Of a DNA stretch of 22,240 bases, positions 7,724-14,156 are shown piece after piece. Location of the stretch: the IMG/VR virus record IMGVR_UViG_3300027917_000185, positions 1 through 22,240 of that record; one strand, written 5' to 3'. Origin of the DNA: a virus. Both the position numbers and the translations under genes were made by a program. Numbering within the stretch: the stretch's first letter is position 1; every line of letters begins with the position of its first letter. The notes below the pieces were generated by a model that saw only the letters and a list, made by a program, of their open reading frames with translations, ran no database searches and had not been told where the DNA came from.

Positions 7724-9478
7724 ATGGGCACAACACTTTTTGGAAAACAGATTAATCAGACATATGATGGTTTGATTAAGACAACAGATAATGACCCTAT
7801 AACAAGTGAAAAGAAATTAACTGATGGTTTGGGTAATGAAATACCTATGTTTGTTTCACAATCAGGGGTCAAATTCACGGGGGTAGTTAATCTTGCGGGT
7901 GTCACCAGTTATGTCGGTGCGCCGTGGGCAACATCCGCACAACTTGCAACTCTTCAAGGTGAGGTTGATACAAATACTGCGGACATATTAACCATATCAG
8001 GTGATGTTATAACAAACGCAACAAATATTGGAAACGAAGAAACTGCACGAATAAATGCGGATAGTGTTCTTCAAGGTTATATTGACGACTTGGAAGCGGG
8101 TGTTGGTAATGTGATTTCAGTTAATAGTTTGGATGGAGGTATAACACTATCAGGTGGAACGAATGTAAGTATCACAGACAACGGAACAGACACTATAACA
8201 ATATCTGCATCAGGCGGAGGGGGAGGTGGAGCCGTGGATGATGTGAATGGTTTGACAGGTAGTATAACCTTATCATCAACGGATTTGGATTATTTGACTA
8301 TAACTGAAGTCGGTAATGATATTCAATTTGAAGTTCTTGAACAAAGAACAATAACTGAAGATGTGAAAAATACAACTACGGGGACACTTTCAAAAGGAAC
8401 ACCCGTTCATATCACAGGTTCAACAGGAAACGAAGCCGAAGTTATTCCAGCAAACGCATCCACAGGACTTGCTGCACACTTGGTTCTTGACCAAGATTTG
8501 AATGCGGGACAAACAGGTAAGGCGGTTGCTGTTGGTTTCATTAATAATGTCTTTGTTGCCAATATGACAAACTTCCAACCTGGTCAAGAAGTATATCTTG
8601 CACCATCAGGGGGTTTCACACATATCAGACCAACAGGGACAAACATAGTTCAATATCTTGGTGTTGTTGTCAAGGCTTCGGGGACATCAGGCCCTGGTAC
8701 AATATCAGGTATAATACAAAATTTGGGTGTTGAAAATGAACTTCCAAATCTTCAACAAAATTATATATGGTTGGGTGATAGTAATGGAGTTCCTCAAGCG
8801 GTTGATTTTGCACCTTATACGGGGGGGACAGGAAGTGGAGTAAGTTCTTTGAACACATTAACGGGTGGATTAACACTATCAGGTGGAACTGATATAACTA
8901 TAACAGACAACGGAACAGATACTATCACAATCACTTCAACAGCAAGTGGAGGGGGTATATCTTGGAATGGTTCAACTGCGAATGGTATTGCGACATATGG
9001 TTCATCAACAACCGCAGATGTTGAAAGTAATTTGACTTTTGATGGTTCAACCAATTTATTAACCTTATCAGGTGATTTTTCATATAACGGAGGTTTGTTG
9101 CCACAGGTTCCAACGGGGACTGATTATACGGGTGAAATATCACCAAGGCTTGGTTCATCATTAACTATAGGTAAAGTATATTATATGAACTCAAGTGGAA
9201 CTTGGGTAGTGGCGGACAACACAGCGGAAGCGACAACACTTCCTATGTTGGGAGTTGCTATATCAACAACAGAGGTATTAATTTATGGATATATAGCAAA
9301 TGCTGCATACGCAGGTTATACAACAGGAACACCAATATACTTGGACGCTGGAGGGGGTATAACAAATGTAAGACCGACAACATCAACTCACTTCATAAGA
9401 AAACTTGGTTTCTGTTATGATGGTTCAACAAGGGTTATACATTTCAATCCATCAAACGAATATTATGAAATTGCATAA
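7724..9478 (+). CDS. Tail fibre / receptor-binding structural protein with internal duplication
   Basis: This 584-residue protein begins with a short anchor-like region (GTTLFGKQINQTYDGLIKTT), a form seen in fibre-like genes of Bacteroidota phages. Residues 70-125 form a helical, probably trimeric coiled region. Two Gly/Thr-rich beta repeats follow at 133-170 and 375-411, both containing the core DNGTDTITI. Each is succeeded by a similar domain: residues 213-335 (with GQEVYLAPSGGFTHIRP) and 472-575 (with GTPIYLDAGGGITNVRP). Poly-Gly linkers (GGGGGG at about 164-169) separate them. This modular pattern fits a surface fibre evolving by domain duplication. It lies between the connector and another adhesin-like gene. 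Which receptor it binds cannot be told. Confidence 0.65.
   Translation: MGTTLFGKQINQTYDGLIKTTDNDPITSEKKLTDGLGNEIPMFVSQSGVKFTGVVNLAGVTSYVGAPWATSAQLATLQGEVDTNTADILTISGDVITNATNIGNEETARINADSVLQGYIDDLEAGVGNVISVNSLDGGITLSGGTNVSITDNGTDTITISASGGGGGGAVDDVNGLTGSITLSSTDLDYLTITEVGNDIQFEVLEQRTITEDVKNTTTGTLSKGTPVHITGSTGNEAEVIPANASTGLAAHLVLDQDLNAGQTGKAVAVGFINNVFVANMTNFQPGQEVYLAPSGGFTHIRPTGTNIVQYLGVVVKASGTSGPGTISGIIQNLGVENELPNLQQNYIWLGDSNGVPQAVDFAPYTGGTGSGVSSLNTLTGGLTLSGGTDITITDNGTDTITITSTASGGGISWNGSTANGIATYGSSTTADVESNLTFDGSTNLLTLSGDFSYNGGLLPQVPTGTDYTGEISPRLGSSLTIGKVYYMNSSGTWVVADNTAEATTLPMLGVAISTTEVLIYGYIANAAYAGYTTGTPIYLDAGGGITNVRPTTSTHFIRKLGFCYDGSTRVIHFNPSNEYYEIA
8121..8225 (+). repeat. Fibre repeat unit 1
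   Basis: This coding repeat encodes NSLDGGITLSGGT, then the DNGTDTITI core and a Gly-rich linker. It pairs with 8841-8955. Identical stretches include 19 bases (8142-8160 = 8871-8889) and 17 bases (8174-8190 = 8903-8919). A degenerate related stretch (GLTGSITLSSTD) sits at about 8236-8335. Confidence 0.8.
8841..8955 (+). repeat. Fibre repeat unit 2
   Basis: This is the second copy of the fibre repeat, encoding NTLTGGLTLSGGT, DNGTDTITI and a Ser/Gly linker. It is about 730 bases after the first. The DNA similarity is high enough for recombination between the copies, which would delete one whole fibre domain. Confidence 0.8.
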
Positions 9479-10899
9479 TGGCTATAGATAAGATTAACGG
9501 AGAAAACAATTCCTTTTATGATAGTATTAATGGTGCATTATTGGCAACCATTGCAAAAATAAATGGAGAAAGTTTAGGGGCTCCTCCTCCACCATCTACG
9601 AATATCACATTTGATGATTTGACCTATAGTTGTTTTCCAAACCCGACTTGGGACAATACAAACCCTTTGGATTTTGATTTGCCATCAACCATTAAATTGA
9701 ATGATTTGGTATTTTTATTTGTGCAAACTGACGCACCTTTTTCAGGTGATAATATATTAACACCTGCGGGTTGGACTAAAGAGTTTGGATGGTATGGAAC
9801 AACAAGTGATAATGCGGGATACTTATTTTGGAAATTAATGGACGCTACGGATGTTTCAACGGGTGTTGCAAAAGTATATGCAACAGGTTCATATAACAGA
9901 GACGGACAAGCGTGGAGTTGGATAGGGGGTAATGTGGCAACATATCAACCTGTTGAAGTTGGAGTATGGACAGAAAGTGTTGGTATATCCAAAACAATTG
10001 CAGGTATAACACCAACCTTTGATGGATTGGCTGTTGGATTTTGGGGTTTTGACGGGGGTGATGGAGAACCAACTACAATAACCGCAGGATGGACAAAGGA
10101 AGCGGAACAAGAGTGTGATGGAACTTCATCAGGAACCTTTGGAGGTTTTGCATCTTTGCCAACAACAAATGGTGTTCCAACGGGTGATTTGGTCGTGACC
10201 GCATTAGTAAGTGATGGTTGGGGGGGTGTTATTGCAAATCTAAAGCAGTCCTCTTTTAATACTACAAATTTAATACACAGATACACACCAGCAAATTATT
10301 CGGGGACTGGTGATTTGTTAGATGAAGCGGGGACAAATGACTTAAGACCTTATGGCCCCAGTTATGTATCTTCATCACCTGCACACTTTTCTTATGATGG
10401 TATAAATGATTATATGGCCGCATCACCTATTACTTATAATGCAACTGATATAGCGTTTGGTGTTTGGATATATTTTGATGATGCAACAGGTCTTCAAGTT
10501 GTTGGTGGATTATGGGATGAAACAACTTTGGATGGATTTATAATATTTGTAAATACAAATATATTATGGTATAGATACAAAGAGCCAGGTGGAACATTTG
10601 CGAATGTCAATACAGGTATAACACCCGTCGCAGGAAAATGGTATTATATGTGTTTCTCTTATGCGGCTTCAACAACATATATAAATGGATGGTTGGGTGA
10701 TGACACAGGGTTCCAACAAATATTAACCGATGTTAATACCGGTATTGCTGCAACAACAGCCAATTTATATCCAGGTATAGGTGGAAGTGCGTATCCATTA
10801 AAGGGTGATAGTGGAAATTTCCATATATATACTCAAAATGTAGGCGATGCCAAATGGCTTGCGCAATGGACTAATCAACGAAAATATTATAACTACTGA
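9478..10899 (+). CDS. Adhesin-like tail protein with C-terminal LamG/ConA-like domain
   Basis: This 473-residue protein starts in the stop of the fibre gene (TAATG). The N terminus has short INGE/INGA repeats (about 6-32) and a Pro-rich hinge (APPPPS). Residues about 43-257 form a beta-rich domain with two related halves; both have a GWTKE motif (98-102 and 204-208). Residues about 266-465 resemble a LamG/concanavalin-like lectin domain: LIHRYTPANYSG, YDGINDYM, IAFGVWIYFDD, GKWYYMCFSY. Such domains bind carbohydrates, so it may recognise capsule or cell-surface polysaccharide, perhaps alongside the fibre. No glycosidase active site is evident. The overall role is inferred from domain pattern and position. 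Confidence 0.65.
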   Translation: MAIDKINGENNSFYDSINGALLATIAKINGESLGAPPPPSTNITFDDLTYSCFPNPTWDNTNPLDFDLPSTIKLNDLVFLFVQTDAPFSGDNILTPAGWTKEFGWYGTTSDNAGYLFWKLMDATDVSTGVAKVYATGSYNRDGQAWSWIGGNVATYQPVEVGVWTESVGISKTIAGITPTFDGLAVGFWGFDGGDGEPTTITAGWTKEAEQECDGTSSGTFGGFASLPTTNGVPTGDLVVTALVSDGWGGVIANLKQSSFNTTNLIHRYTPANYSGTGDLLDEAGTNDLRPYGPSYVSSSPAHFSYDGINDYMAASPITYNATDIAFGVWIYFDDATGLQVVGGLWDETTLDGFIIFVNTNILWYRYKEPGGTFANVNTGITPVAGKWYYMCFSYAASTTYINGWLGDDTGFQQILTDVNTGIAATTANLYPGIGGSAYPLKGDSGNFHIYTQNVGDAKWLAQWTNQRKYYNY

Positions 10900-11111
10900 T
10901 GAAATATTATAAGACATATCTATCAAGTGAATATGACAATCTTGATTTGACACTATTTGAACATAACATAAGATGGTCAAATGATAGAAGTGAATTTATT
11001 GTGGAGTTCTTATCACCTCCACACGGAAATACAATAACATTAACTCACCAAGAGGCTTTGTTATTAATGAACACAGATAAGTGGAAACCAATAAATACTG
11101 AATTAAATTAA
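10899..11111 (+). CDS. Hypothetical small protein (70 aa)
   Basis: This 70-residue protein is rich in Tyr, Asn, Leu and Asp and has no membrane segment. The start overlaps the upstream stop by one base (TGATG), so it is probably translated by coupling. Visible segments are YKTYLSSEYDNLDLTLFE and an amphipathic C-terminal part with LTHQEALLLMN. It lies between an adhesin-like tail gene and a holin-like gene. I do not recognise the family. Confidence 0.65.
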   Translation: MKYYKTYLSSEYDNLDLTLFEHNIRWSNDRSEFIVEFLSPPHGNTITLTHQEALLLMNTDKWKPINTELN

Positions 11112-11116
11112 ATATT

Positions 11117-11305
11117 ATGACAGAAAAATTTGAAGGTCTTTTCAGACACATACTCACATTTTTTGGGGGGTATTTCATCACCAAAGGTTGGTTGGATGAA
11201 CAAACATTAACAGAGTTGATTGGAGCAATCATAACACTCACAGGTTTTGTGTGGAGTTGGAAAACAAAAAAAGATAGTAATGGGAATGACGAAACGAATT
11301 CTTGA
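11117..11305 (+). CDS. Small membrane protein, holin-like
   Basis: This 62-residue protein has two hydrophobic stretches: ILTFFGGYFITKG (about 12-24) and LIGAIITLTGFVWSW (about 34-48). They are joined by a short polar turn (WLDEQTLTE), and the C-terminal tail is charged (KTKKDSNGNDE). This hairpin layout fits small phage holins, which form pores in the inner membrane at lysis. It sits at the end of the structural gene run, where lysis genes often lie. No endolysin is next to it, so the holin role is only a candidate; a structural membrane peptide is possible. Confidence 0.55.
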   Translation: MTEKFEGLFRHILTFFGGYFITKGWLDEQTLTELIGAIITLTGFVWSWKTKKDSNGNDETNS

Positions 11306-11429
11306 AAAAGAACAGATGGAAAATAAGGGGGTAAGAAAGAAAGATATTGACTTCCTCAAGGGTGAGATACATAGATTGAACGAAAAGGTCAAGGCACTAT
11401 GTGAAAACCCGAAACAGGTTATATCATAA
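11280..11429 (+). CDS. Small charged helical protein (49 aa), unknown
   Basis: Start choice is uncertain. ATG 11280 follows an A-rich tract (AAAACAAAAAAAGATAGTA) and overlaps the holin-like gene by 26 bases; ATGs at 11286 and 11316 are alternatives. The product is highly charged and predicted to be one long helix (KKDIDFLKGEIHRLNEKVKA), probably a coiled coil, with one Cys near the end. It could associate with the neighbouring membrane protein. The gene ends 6 bases inside the convergent minus-strand gene. I do not recognise the family. Confidence 0.5.
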   Translation: MGMTKRILEKEQMENKGVRKKDIDFLKGEIHRLNEKVKALCENPKQVIS

Positions 11430-11597
11430 GTTATACTTACGGGCAAACTGAATATGAATAGGTTCATCATCCGTATATCCAATACTCTTAAAAAAGTTTG
11501 CGACCGCATCTTTTTCCTCTTGGGTTATTGGTAGTTCTTTCATATAATGATTTTCTCTTTCTCTTGAATGTGGAAATTTTATTTTGTGTTTTGTCAT
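11424..11597 (-). CDS. Lone minus-strand small protein (57 aa), unknown
   Basis: This is the only convincing minus-strand gene. It reads MTKHKIKFPHSRERENHYMK at the N terminus, then ELPITQEEKDAVANFFKSIG, and ends DEPIHIQFARKYNL. It is helix-rich and soluble, with no Cys. The composition (no poly-Ser/Cys/Ile bias) is unlike the shadow ORFs opposite + genes. It converges on the 11280 gene with a 6-base overlap. Its start lies 6 bases from an AT-rich palindromic element at 11603-11623, and its start codon is inside a TTTGTCATA motif shared with sites near the repressor candidate. Being opposite to everything else, it may be expressed at a different stage, for example early or in a dormant state. 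Function unknown. Confidence 0.6.
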   Translation of the reverse strand: MTKHKIKFPHSRERENHYMKELPITQEEKDAVANFFKSIGYTDDEPIHIQFARKYNL

Positions 11598-11602
11598 ACC
11601 CG

Positions 11603-11623
11603 AAAATATAAAAATTATATTTT
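11603..11623. promoter_or_regulatory. Perfect AT-rich inverted repeat, possible bidirectional -7 pair
   Basis: AAAATATA, five bases, then TATATTTT forms an exact 8-bp inverted repeat. On the minus strand TATATTTT lies 6 bases before the 11597 ATG, giving a near-leaderless transcript. On the + strand TATATTTT would start a transcript of about 80 bases ending at the terminator at 11706-11712. Promoter function is inferred from similarity to TAnnTTTG only. Confidence 0.35.
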
Positions 11624-11669
11624 TGATTGTAGTATGTTGCTATTTTAGTGCAATAGTTTATTTTTGGTT

Positions 11670-11712
11670 CTCACCCTGAAGTTTCTCCTATTTCTTCAGG
11701 GTGAGTTTTTTT
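11670..11712 (+). terminator. Strong rho-independent terminator
   Basis: A perfect 12-bp stem, CTCACCCTGAAG / CTTCAGGGTGAG, has a 12-base T/C-rich loop and is followed by seven T. It reads only on the + strand; the minus side has no T tract. It would stop transcripts of the structural operon and isolate the regulatory genes downstream. Confidence 0.9.
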
Positions 11713-11718
11713 ATACCA

Positions 11719-11738
11719 TTTGTCATAGTTTTGTCATA
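11719..11738. promoter_or_regulatory. Tandem TTTGTCATA repeats, candidate operator
   Basis: TTTGTCATA occurs at 11719-11727 and again at 11730-11738, 11 bases apart start to start, about one helical turn. A third copy lies at 11590-11598 across the start codon of the minus-strand gene. Direct repeats spaced by one turn suit a ribbon-helix-helix dimer pair such as the product of the 11823 gene. The binding link is an inference. Confidence 0.4.
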
Positions 11739-11772
11739 TTCATTACTTTATTTTACTTTTTAATACTTTTTG

Positions 11773-11780
11773 TATATTTA
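11773..11780 (+). promoter_or_regulatory. TATATTTA box before the repressor/replication genes
   Basis: TATATTTA lies 43 bases before the ATG of the RHH gene and 35 bases after the TTTGTCATA pair. The -33 position is T-rich but has no exact TTTG. The leader would include the A-rich tract before the start codon. It is a likely promoter for the 11823-13828 gene run because the terminator at 11670-11712 cuts off upstream transcription. Confidence 0.4.
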
Positions 11781-11822
11781 TAGATGTGAGACAATCACAT
11801 TAACTTTCTAAAAACCAAAAAA

Positions 11823-11996
11823 ATGAAAGACAAAAAAACTATTCACATTCCGACAGGGTTGCACGAGGAATTCAAAAAAGAGTGCAAGAAAAGAGGTTTG
11901 GTATTACAATACCATATGGAGCGTATGATAATCAGACAACTTGATGAATGGATTATTGAAGAGCGTGATAATCAACAATACGGACAAGGGTTATGA
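11823..11996 (+). CDS. Ribbon-helix-helix DNA-binding protein, candidate repressor
   Basis: This 57-residue protein reads MKDKKTIHIPTGLHEEFKKE, then CKKRGLVLQYHMERMIIRQL, then DEWIIEERDNQQYGQGL. A short basic beta strand (KKTIHIP, 4-10) is followed by two amphipathic helices, the layout of Arc/CopG-type ribbon-helix-helix repressors, which bind DNA as dimers on tandem sites. The start is preceded by AAAAACCAAAAAA. Its stop overlaps the next start (ATGA). Tandem TTTGTCATA repeats lie about 85-105 bases upstream, suggesting autoregulation. It is the first gene of the replication region, which fits an early control protein. Another short alpha/beta protein is possible but less likely. Confidence 0.65.
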   Translation: MKDKKTIHIPTGLHEEFKKECKKRGLVLQYHMERMIIRQLDEWIIEERDNQQYGQGL

Positions 11997-12286
11997 AAAG
12001 AGAAGAGTATATCATCTATAAGGATTGGGGGTTTGGTGATGTATATATGAACTTAATATATTCATACATCAAAGGGTTTCCAAAGGACGCCGCATGTTAT
12101 GTATCAAACGAGAAACTATCAAGTTTGATGGGCTGTTCCATAATGACCATAAAAAGAAAAATCAGAGAGTTGGAAGAAGGGGGGTATATCAGAAGAAATC
12201 TTACTCAAAACAGACAGATAAGATACTTGAATATCACCAAGAAGAAACCTCAAAGATTTGAAATTAACGGGGAACAAATCATATAA
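11993..12286 (+). CDS. Winged helix-turn-helix protein (HTH_36-like), replication/regulation
   Basis: This 97-residue protein contains the pattern of HTH_36 domains used by phage and plasmid replication proteins: DVYMNLIYSYIKGF (about 16-29), then CYVSNEKLSSLMGCS (about 35-49), then MTIKRKIRELEEGGYIRRN (about 51-69), where the second helix and wing contact DNA. The C terminus is basic (KKKPQRFEINGEQII). It is short for a full replication initiator and lacks any catalytic domain, so it could be an initiator or a regulator. Start overlaps the RHH stop by four bases. A gap with palindromes follows before the helicase. Confidence 0.7.
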   Translation: MKREEYIIYKDWGFGDVYMNLIYSYIKGFPKDAACYVSNEKLSSLMGCSIMTIKRKIRELEEGGYIRRNLTQNRQIRYLNITKKKPQRFEINGEQII

Positions 12287-12323
12287 AAAAGGGGGGACAT
12301 TAAGTATCCACCCGTAGTATCAA

Positions 12324-12352
12324 ATTGTTCCACAATATTATATTAATAATAT
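12324..12352. promoter_or_regulatory. Short palindromes in the HTH-helicase gap
   Basis: Two inverted repeats lie side by side: ATTGT-tcc-ACAAT (12324-12336) and ATATTAT-atta-ATAATAT (12335-12352). The surrounding 12287-12378 stretch is AT-rich and has no convincing gene. The position between a DNA-binding gene and a helicase gene suits an operator or an origin component, but AT-rich DNA forms such palindromes easily. Confidence 0.3.
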
Positions 12353-12378
12353 ATAGATAAAAAAATAAAAATAAAAAG

Positions 12379-12492
12379 ATGAAAATGATTGAACTTTGTG
12401 TGAATGGAATATCCAAATTTGTTCCGTTTCACTACACAAATTTTTCCATTCACAAGTCCAATCTTAAAAAGAAAAAAAACCAAACAAAATGA
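12379..12492 (+). CDS. Possible 37-aa ORF upstream of helicase
   Basis: The ORF reads MKMIELCVNGISKFVPFHYT, then NFSIHKSNLKKKKNQTK. It has an A-rich leader (AAAATAAAAATAAAAAG) and a stop overlapping the helicase ATG (ATGA), the same coupling seen at most other junctions here. The basic tail (KSNLKKKK) could bind nucleic acid. However, the ORF contains a strong stem-loop at 12399-12454, so it may instead be a leader whose translation or structure controls helicase expression. Its small size and lack of known family make it uncertain. Confidence 0.45.
   Translation: MKMIELCVNGISKFVPFHYTNFSIHKSNLKKKKNQTK
12399..12454. other. Long imperfect stem-loop (possible origin or leader structure)
   Basis: TGTGAATGGAA (12399-12409) pairs exactly with TTCCATTCACA (12444-12454), and inside it AAATTTGT (12415-12422) pairs with ACAAATTT (12436-12443). 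One side has a 5-base bulge (tatcc), and the loop is 13 bases. No T tract follows, so it is not a terminator. It may be an origin hairpin, an RNA control element or a protein-binding site. Confidence 0.65.
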
Positions 12493-13691
12493 ATTATGAT
12501 AATTTACTATTAAAAGTGATACTTGAAGAAGGGGGTTTCTTCAAGAGGTATTCATCACAGATTAAAAAACTCCAATTGGACAACAAACATTTCAACTTCT
12601 TGTTGAATATCATCAAAGAACACTATGACGAATATAAGGTTGTTCCTGATTATGACATACTCAAAATTAAACTCACAGAGGAACTATCCAACGAACAGAT
12701 GGTGAAGGTATTAACCGACACCATTACATTTCAAATAGAAGAACGCAAAATAAGTGAGGGGGACATTAAGTATATCAAAGACAACTTGGTTCAACGAATA
12801 CAAAATAGTATGATTAAACAAGCGATGAATAATTTGGATAAGGGTAAGACAGATGGACTACATAACGACCTCAAGGAAATAGAAAAGGTTTCATCTTCAA
12901 CTGAAGAGTATGAAATCAAAATGTTGTGGGACTATGATGAACAATTGGAAAGAGAAGTTATTCCAACGAATATACCTATGGTGGATGAAAACGGCGGCGT
13001 AGGAAGGGGAGAAATAGGAATATTACTCGCTCCAACAGGTGTTGGTAAGTCAGTATTTCTTTCATACTTGGCAAACAATTTTATGTTGGGGGGTTCAAAG
13101 GTTCTCCATATTGTATTTGAGGGGGCAACAAACGACTATATCCGTCTCCATAGGGTCAAGTTAGGCAACCCGTCAAATGATATGTTAAAGAGGGGGAAAA
13201 CGACCTCAAACCTGAAGGTAGTTAAGATGCACTCGGGCAAGACAAACTTGTATGATATACAGGACTTATTGGACAGGTTCAAAGATGAGGGGTTTGTTCC
13301 TGATGTGATATGTCTTGACTATCTTGATTTGATTGCACCAACCAAAGTGAAGAAAGAAAGTTGGATGTCTGAAATTAATACTTCCAACGAACTTGAAGAG
13401 TTTTGCTGGAGAAACCATATTGTATTTTGGACGGCGGTTCAAACCAACAGGTCTGGTCTTAATAATGAAATACCAACACTTGGACAGATTGCTGGTAGTG
13501 TCTCCAAAGCACAGAAGGCTTCTATGATACTTGGACTATCAAGGAACAATCTTCAGATTGAAGACAACACCGCAGATGTTGCAATCATCAAGAACAGATA
13601 TGGTAAGACAGCAACAGCAAACAATTGTCTGTGGAACCCCGACGAAATGAAAATAAATATAACACCAAATGAAAATATAATACTCGGATGA
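12489..13691 (+). CDS. dnaB-like: DnaB-like replicative helicase
   Basis: This 400-residue protein is predicted to unwind DNA for replication as a RecA-fold hexameric ATPase. The first 150 residues are helical and would form the N-terminal domain. The Walker A motif is LLAPTGVGKS (179-188) and the Walker B region is VICLDYLDL (273-281, Asp277). A basic patch follows with QIAGSVSKAQKAS, then ILGLSRN, and the C-terminal NRYGK fits the arginine/lysine finger region of the family. It is shorter than bacterial DnaB (about 470). No primase or polymerase is encoded nearby, so host proteins must be recruited. It is coupled to the upstream ORF (ATGA) and to the next gene at 13688. Confidence 0.82.
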   Translation: MNYDNLLLKVILEEGGFFKRYSSQIKKLQLDNKHFNFLLNIIKEHYDEYKVVPDYDILKIKLTEELSNEQMVKVLTDTITFQIEERKISEGDIKYIKDNLVQRIQNSMIKQAMNNLDKGKTDGLHNDLKEIEKVSSSTEEYEIKMLWDYDEQLEREVIPTNIPMVDENGGVGRGEIGILLAPTGVGKSVFLSYLANNFMLGGSKVLHIVFEGATNDYIRLHRVKLGNPSNDMLKRGKTTSNLKVVKMHSGKTNLYDIQDLLDRFKDEGFVPDVICLDYLDLIAPTKVKKESWMSEINTSNELEEFCWRNHIVFWTAVQTNRSGLNNEIPTLGQIAGSVSKAQKASMILGLSRNNLQIEDNTADVAIIKNRYGKTATANNCLWNPDEMKINITPNENIILG

Positions 13692-13828
13692 TGGACGAAG
13701 AAACACTACGAAGAGAACAACTTCCACTTAATATGTGGTTTGATGTTTGGAGGTATAAGACAGAAAGAGAAAGGAAACTTCAACTTATTAAAGAAAAGTA
13801 TAATAAGATTAATAGGGACAAATTATAA
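13688..13828 (+). CDS. Small charged protein (46 aa), unknown
   Basis: The ORF starts at an ATGATGA overlap with the helicase stop. It reads MMDEETLRREQLPLNMWFDV, then WRYKTERERKLQLIKEKYNK, then INRDKL. It is a single highly charged helix with Trp residues at 17 and 21. The terminator at 13830-13856 begins two bases after its stop, marking it as the last gene of the unit. Tight coupling suggests a small partner or regulator of the helicase, for example a loader-like peptide, but this is only inference. Confidence 0.6.
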   Translation: MMDEETLRREQLPLNMWFDVWRYKTERERKLQLIKEKYNKINRDKL

Positions 13829-13829
13829 T

Positions 13830-13856
13830 AAAAAAGGCACGAAAAGTGCCTTTTTT
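13830..13856 (+). terminator. Rho-independent terminator of the replication operon
   Basis: Six A, GGCAC, a GAAAA loop, GTGCC and six T form an exact stem with flanking A/T extension (11 bp in all if the A/T pairs are counted). It lies directly after the 13688 gene and before a new gene block, and the A/T symmetry could let it work in both directions. Confidence 0.88.
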
Positions 13857-13863
13857 ATATTTA
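13856..13863 (+). promoter_or_regulatory. TATATTTA box before the membrane protein gene
   Basis: TATATTTA begins in the last T of the terminator and lies 17 bases before the ATG at 13881. No TTTG is seen at -33, where the terminator stem sits. A terminator directly followed by a promoter-like box also occurs at 5577-5640, which supports but does not prove promoter use. Confidence 0.35.
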
Positions 13864-13880
13864 ATAGATATTTATATATT

Positions 13881-14156
13881 ATGGAACATATAGTTGAATT
13901 ATTATTAACAACCGCACTTCCAACCATAATTGGTTTTGTTGTCGGTCATTATAAGAGAAACAGGGACAACGAAGCGTTGTATATACAAAATCTTAATGCG
14001 GCTATGGAAGCCTATAACAAATTGTTTGAAGACCTCACAAAGAGGTATGATGAAGAAATAGTCCAATTGACCAAAAAGTTGGACTTATATGAACAAACTA
14101 TTGAAGAACTAAAGCACAAAATAAGAGAACTTGAAAACGATAGAGACATATTATGA
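13881..14156 (+). CDS. Small membrane-anchored coiled-coil protein
   Basis: This 91-residue protein starts at ATG 13881. An in-frame ATG at 13740 would run through the terminator and is rejected. Residues 4-23 form a membrane segment (IVELLLTTALPTIIGFVVGH), followed by a basic stop-transfer (YKRNRDN). Residues 40-90 form a long coiled coil with heptad-like spacing (EEIVQLTKKLDLYEQTIEEL). This layout, N-terminal anchor and long helical tail, is seen in spanin-like and other phage envelope proteins. In the absence of an obvious lysis cassette it is a candidate lysis or membrane-remodelling protein, though a role in DNA handling is not excluded. Confidence 0.7.
   Translation: MEHIVELLLTTALPTIIGFVVGHYKRNRDNEALYIQNLNAAMEAYNKLFEDLTKRYDEEIVQLTKKLDLYEQTIEELKHKIRELENDRDIL

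Noticed and set aside
12292-12773. 16-base exact repeat GGGGGACATTAAGTAT at 12292-12307 and 12758-12773
   Set aside because: The second copy codes an ordinary GDIKYI peptide, and a shorter version in 7476-7487 codes GDIKYL; with biased base use a chance match is plausible and no further flanking similarity is seen.
13740-13880. Extended N terminus of the membrane protein starting at 13740
   Set aside because: It would run through a strong terminator and overlap the 13688 gene in another frame; ATG 13881 begins directly at the membrane segment.
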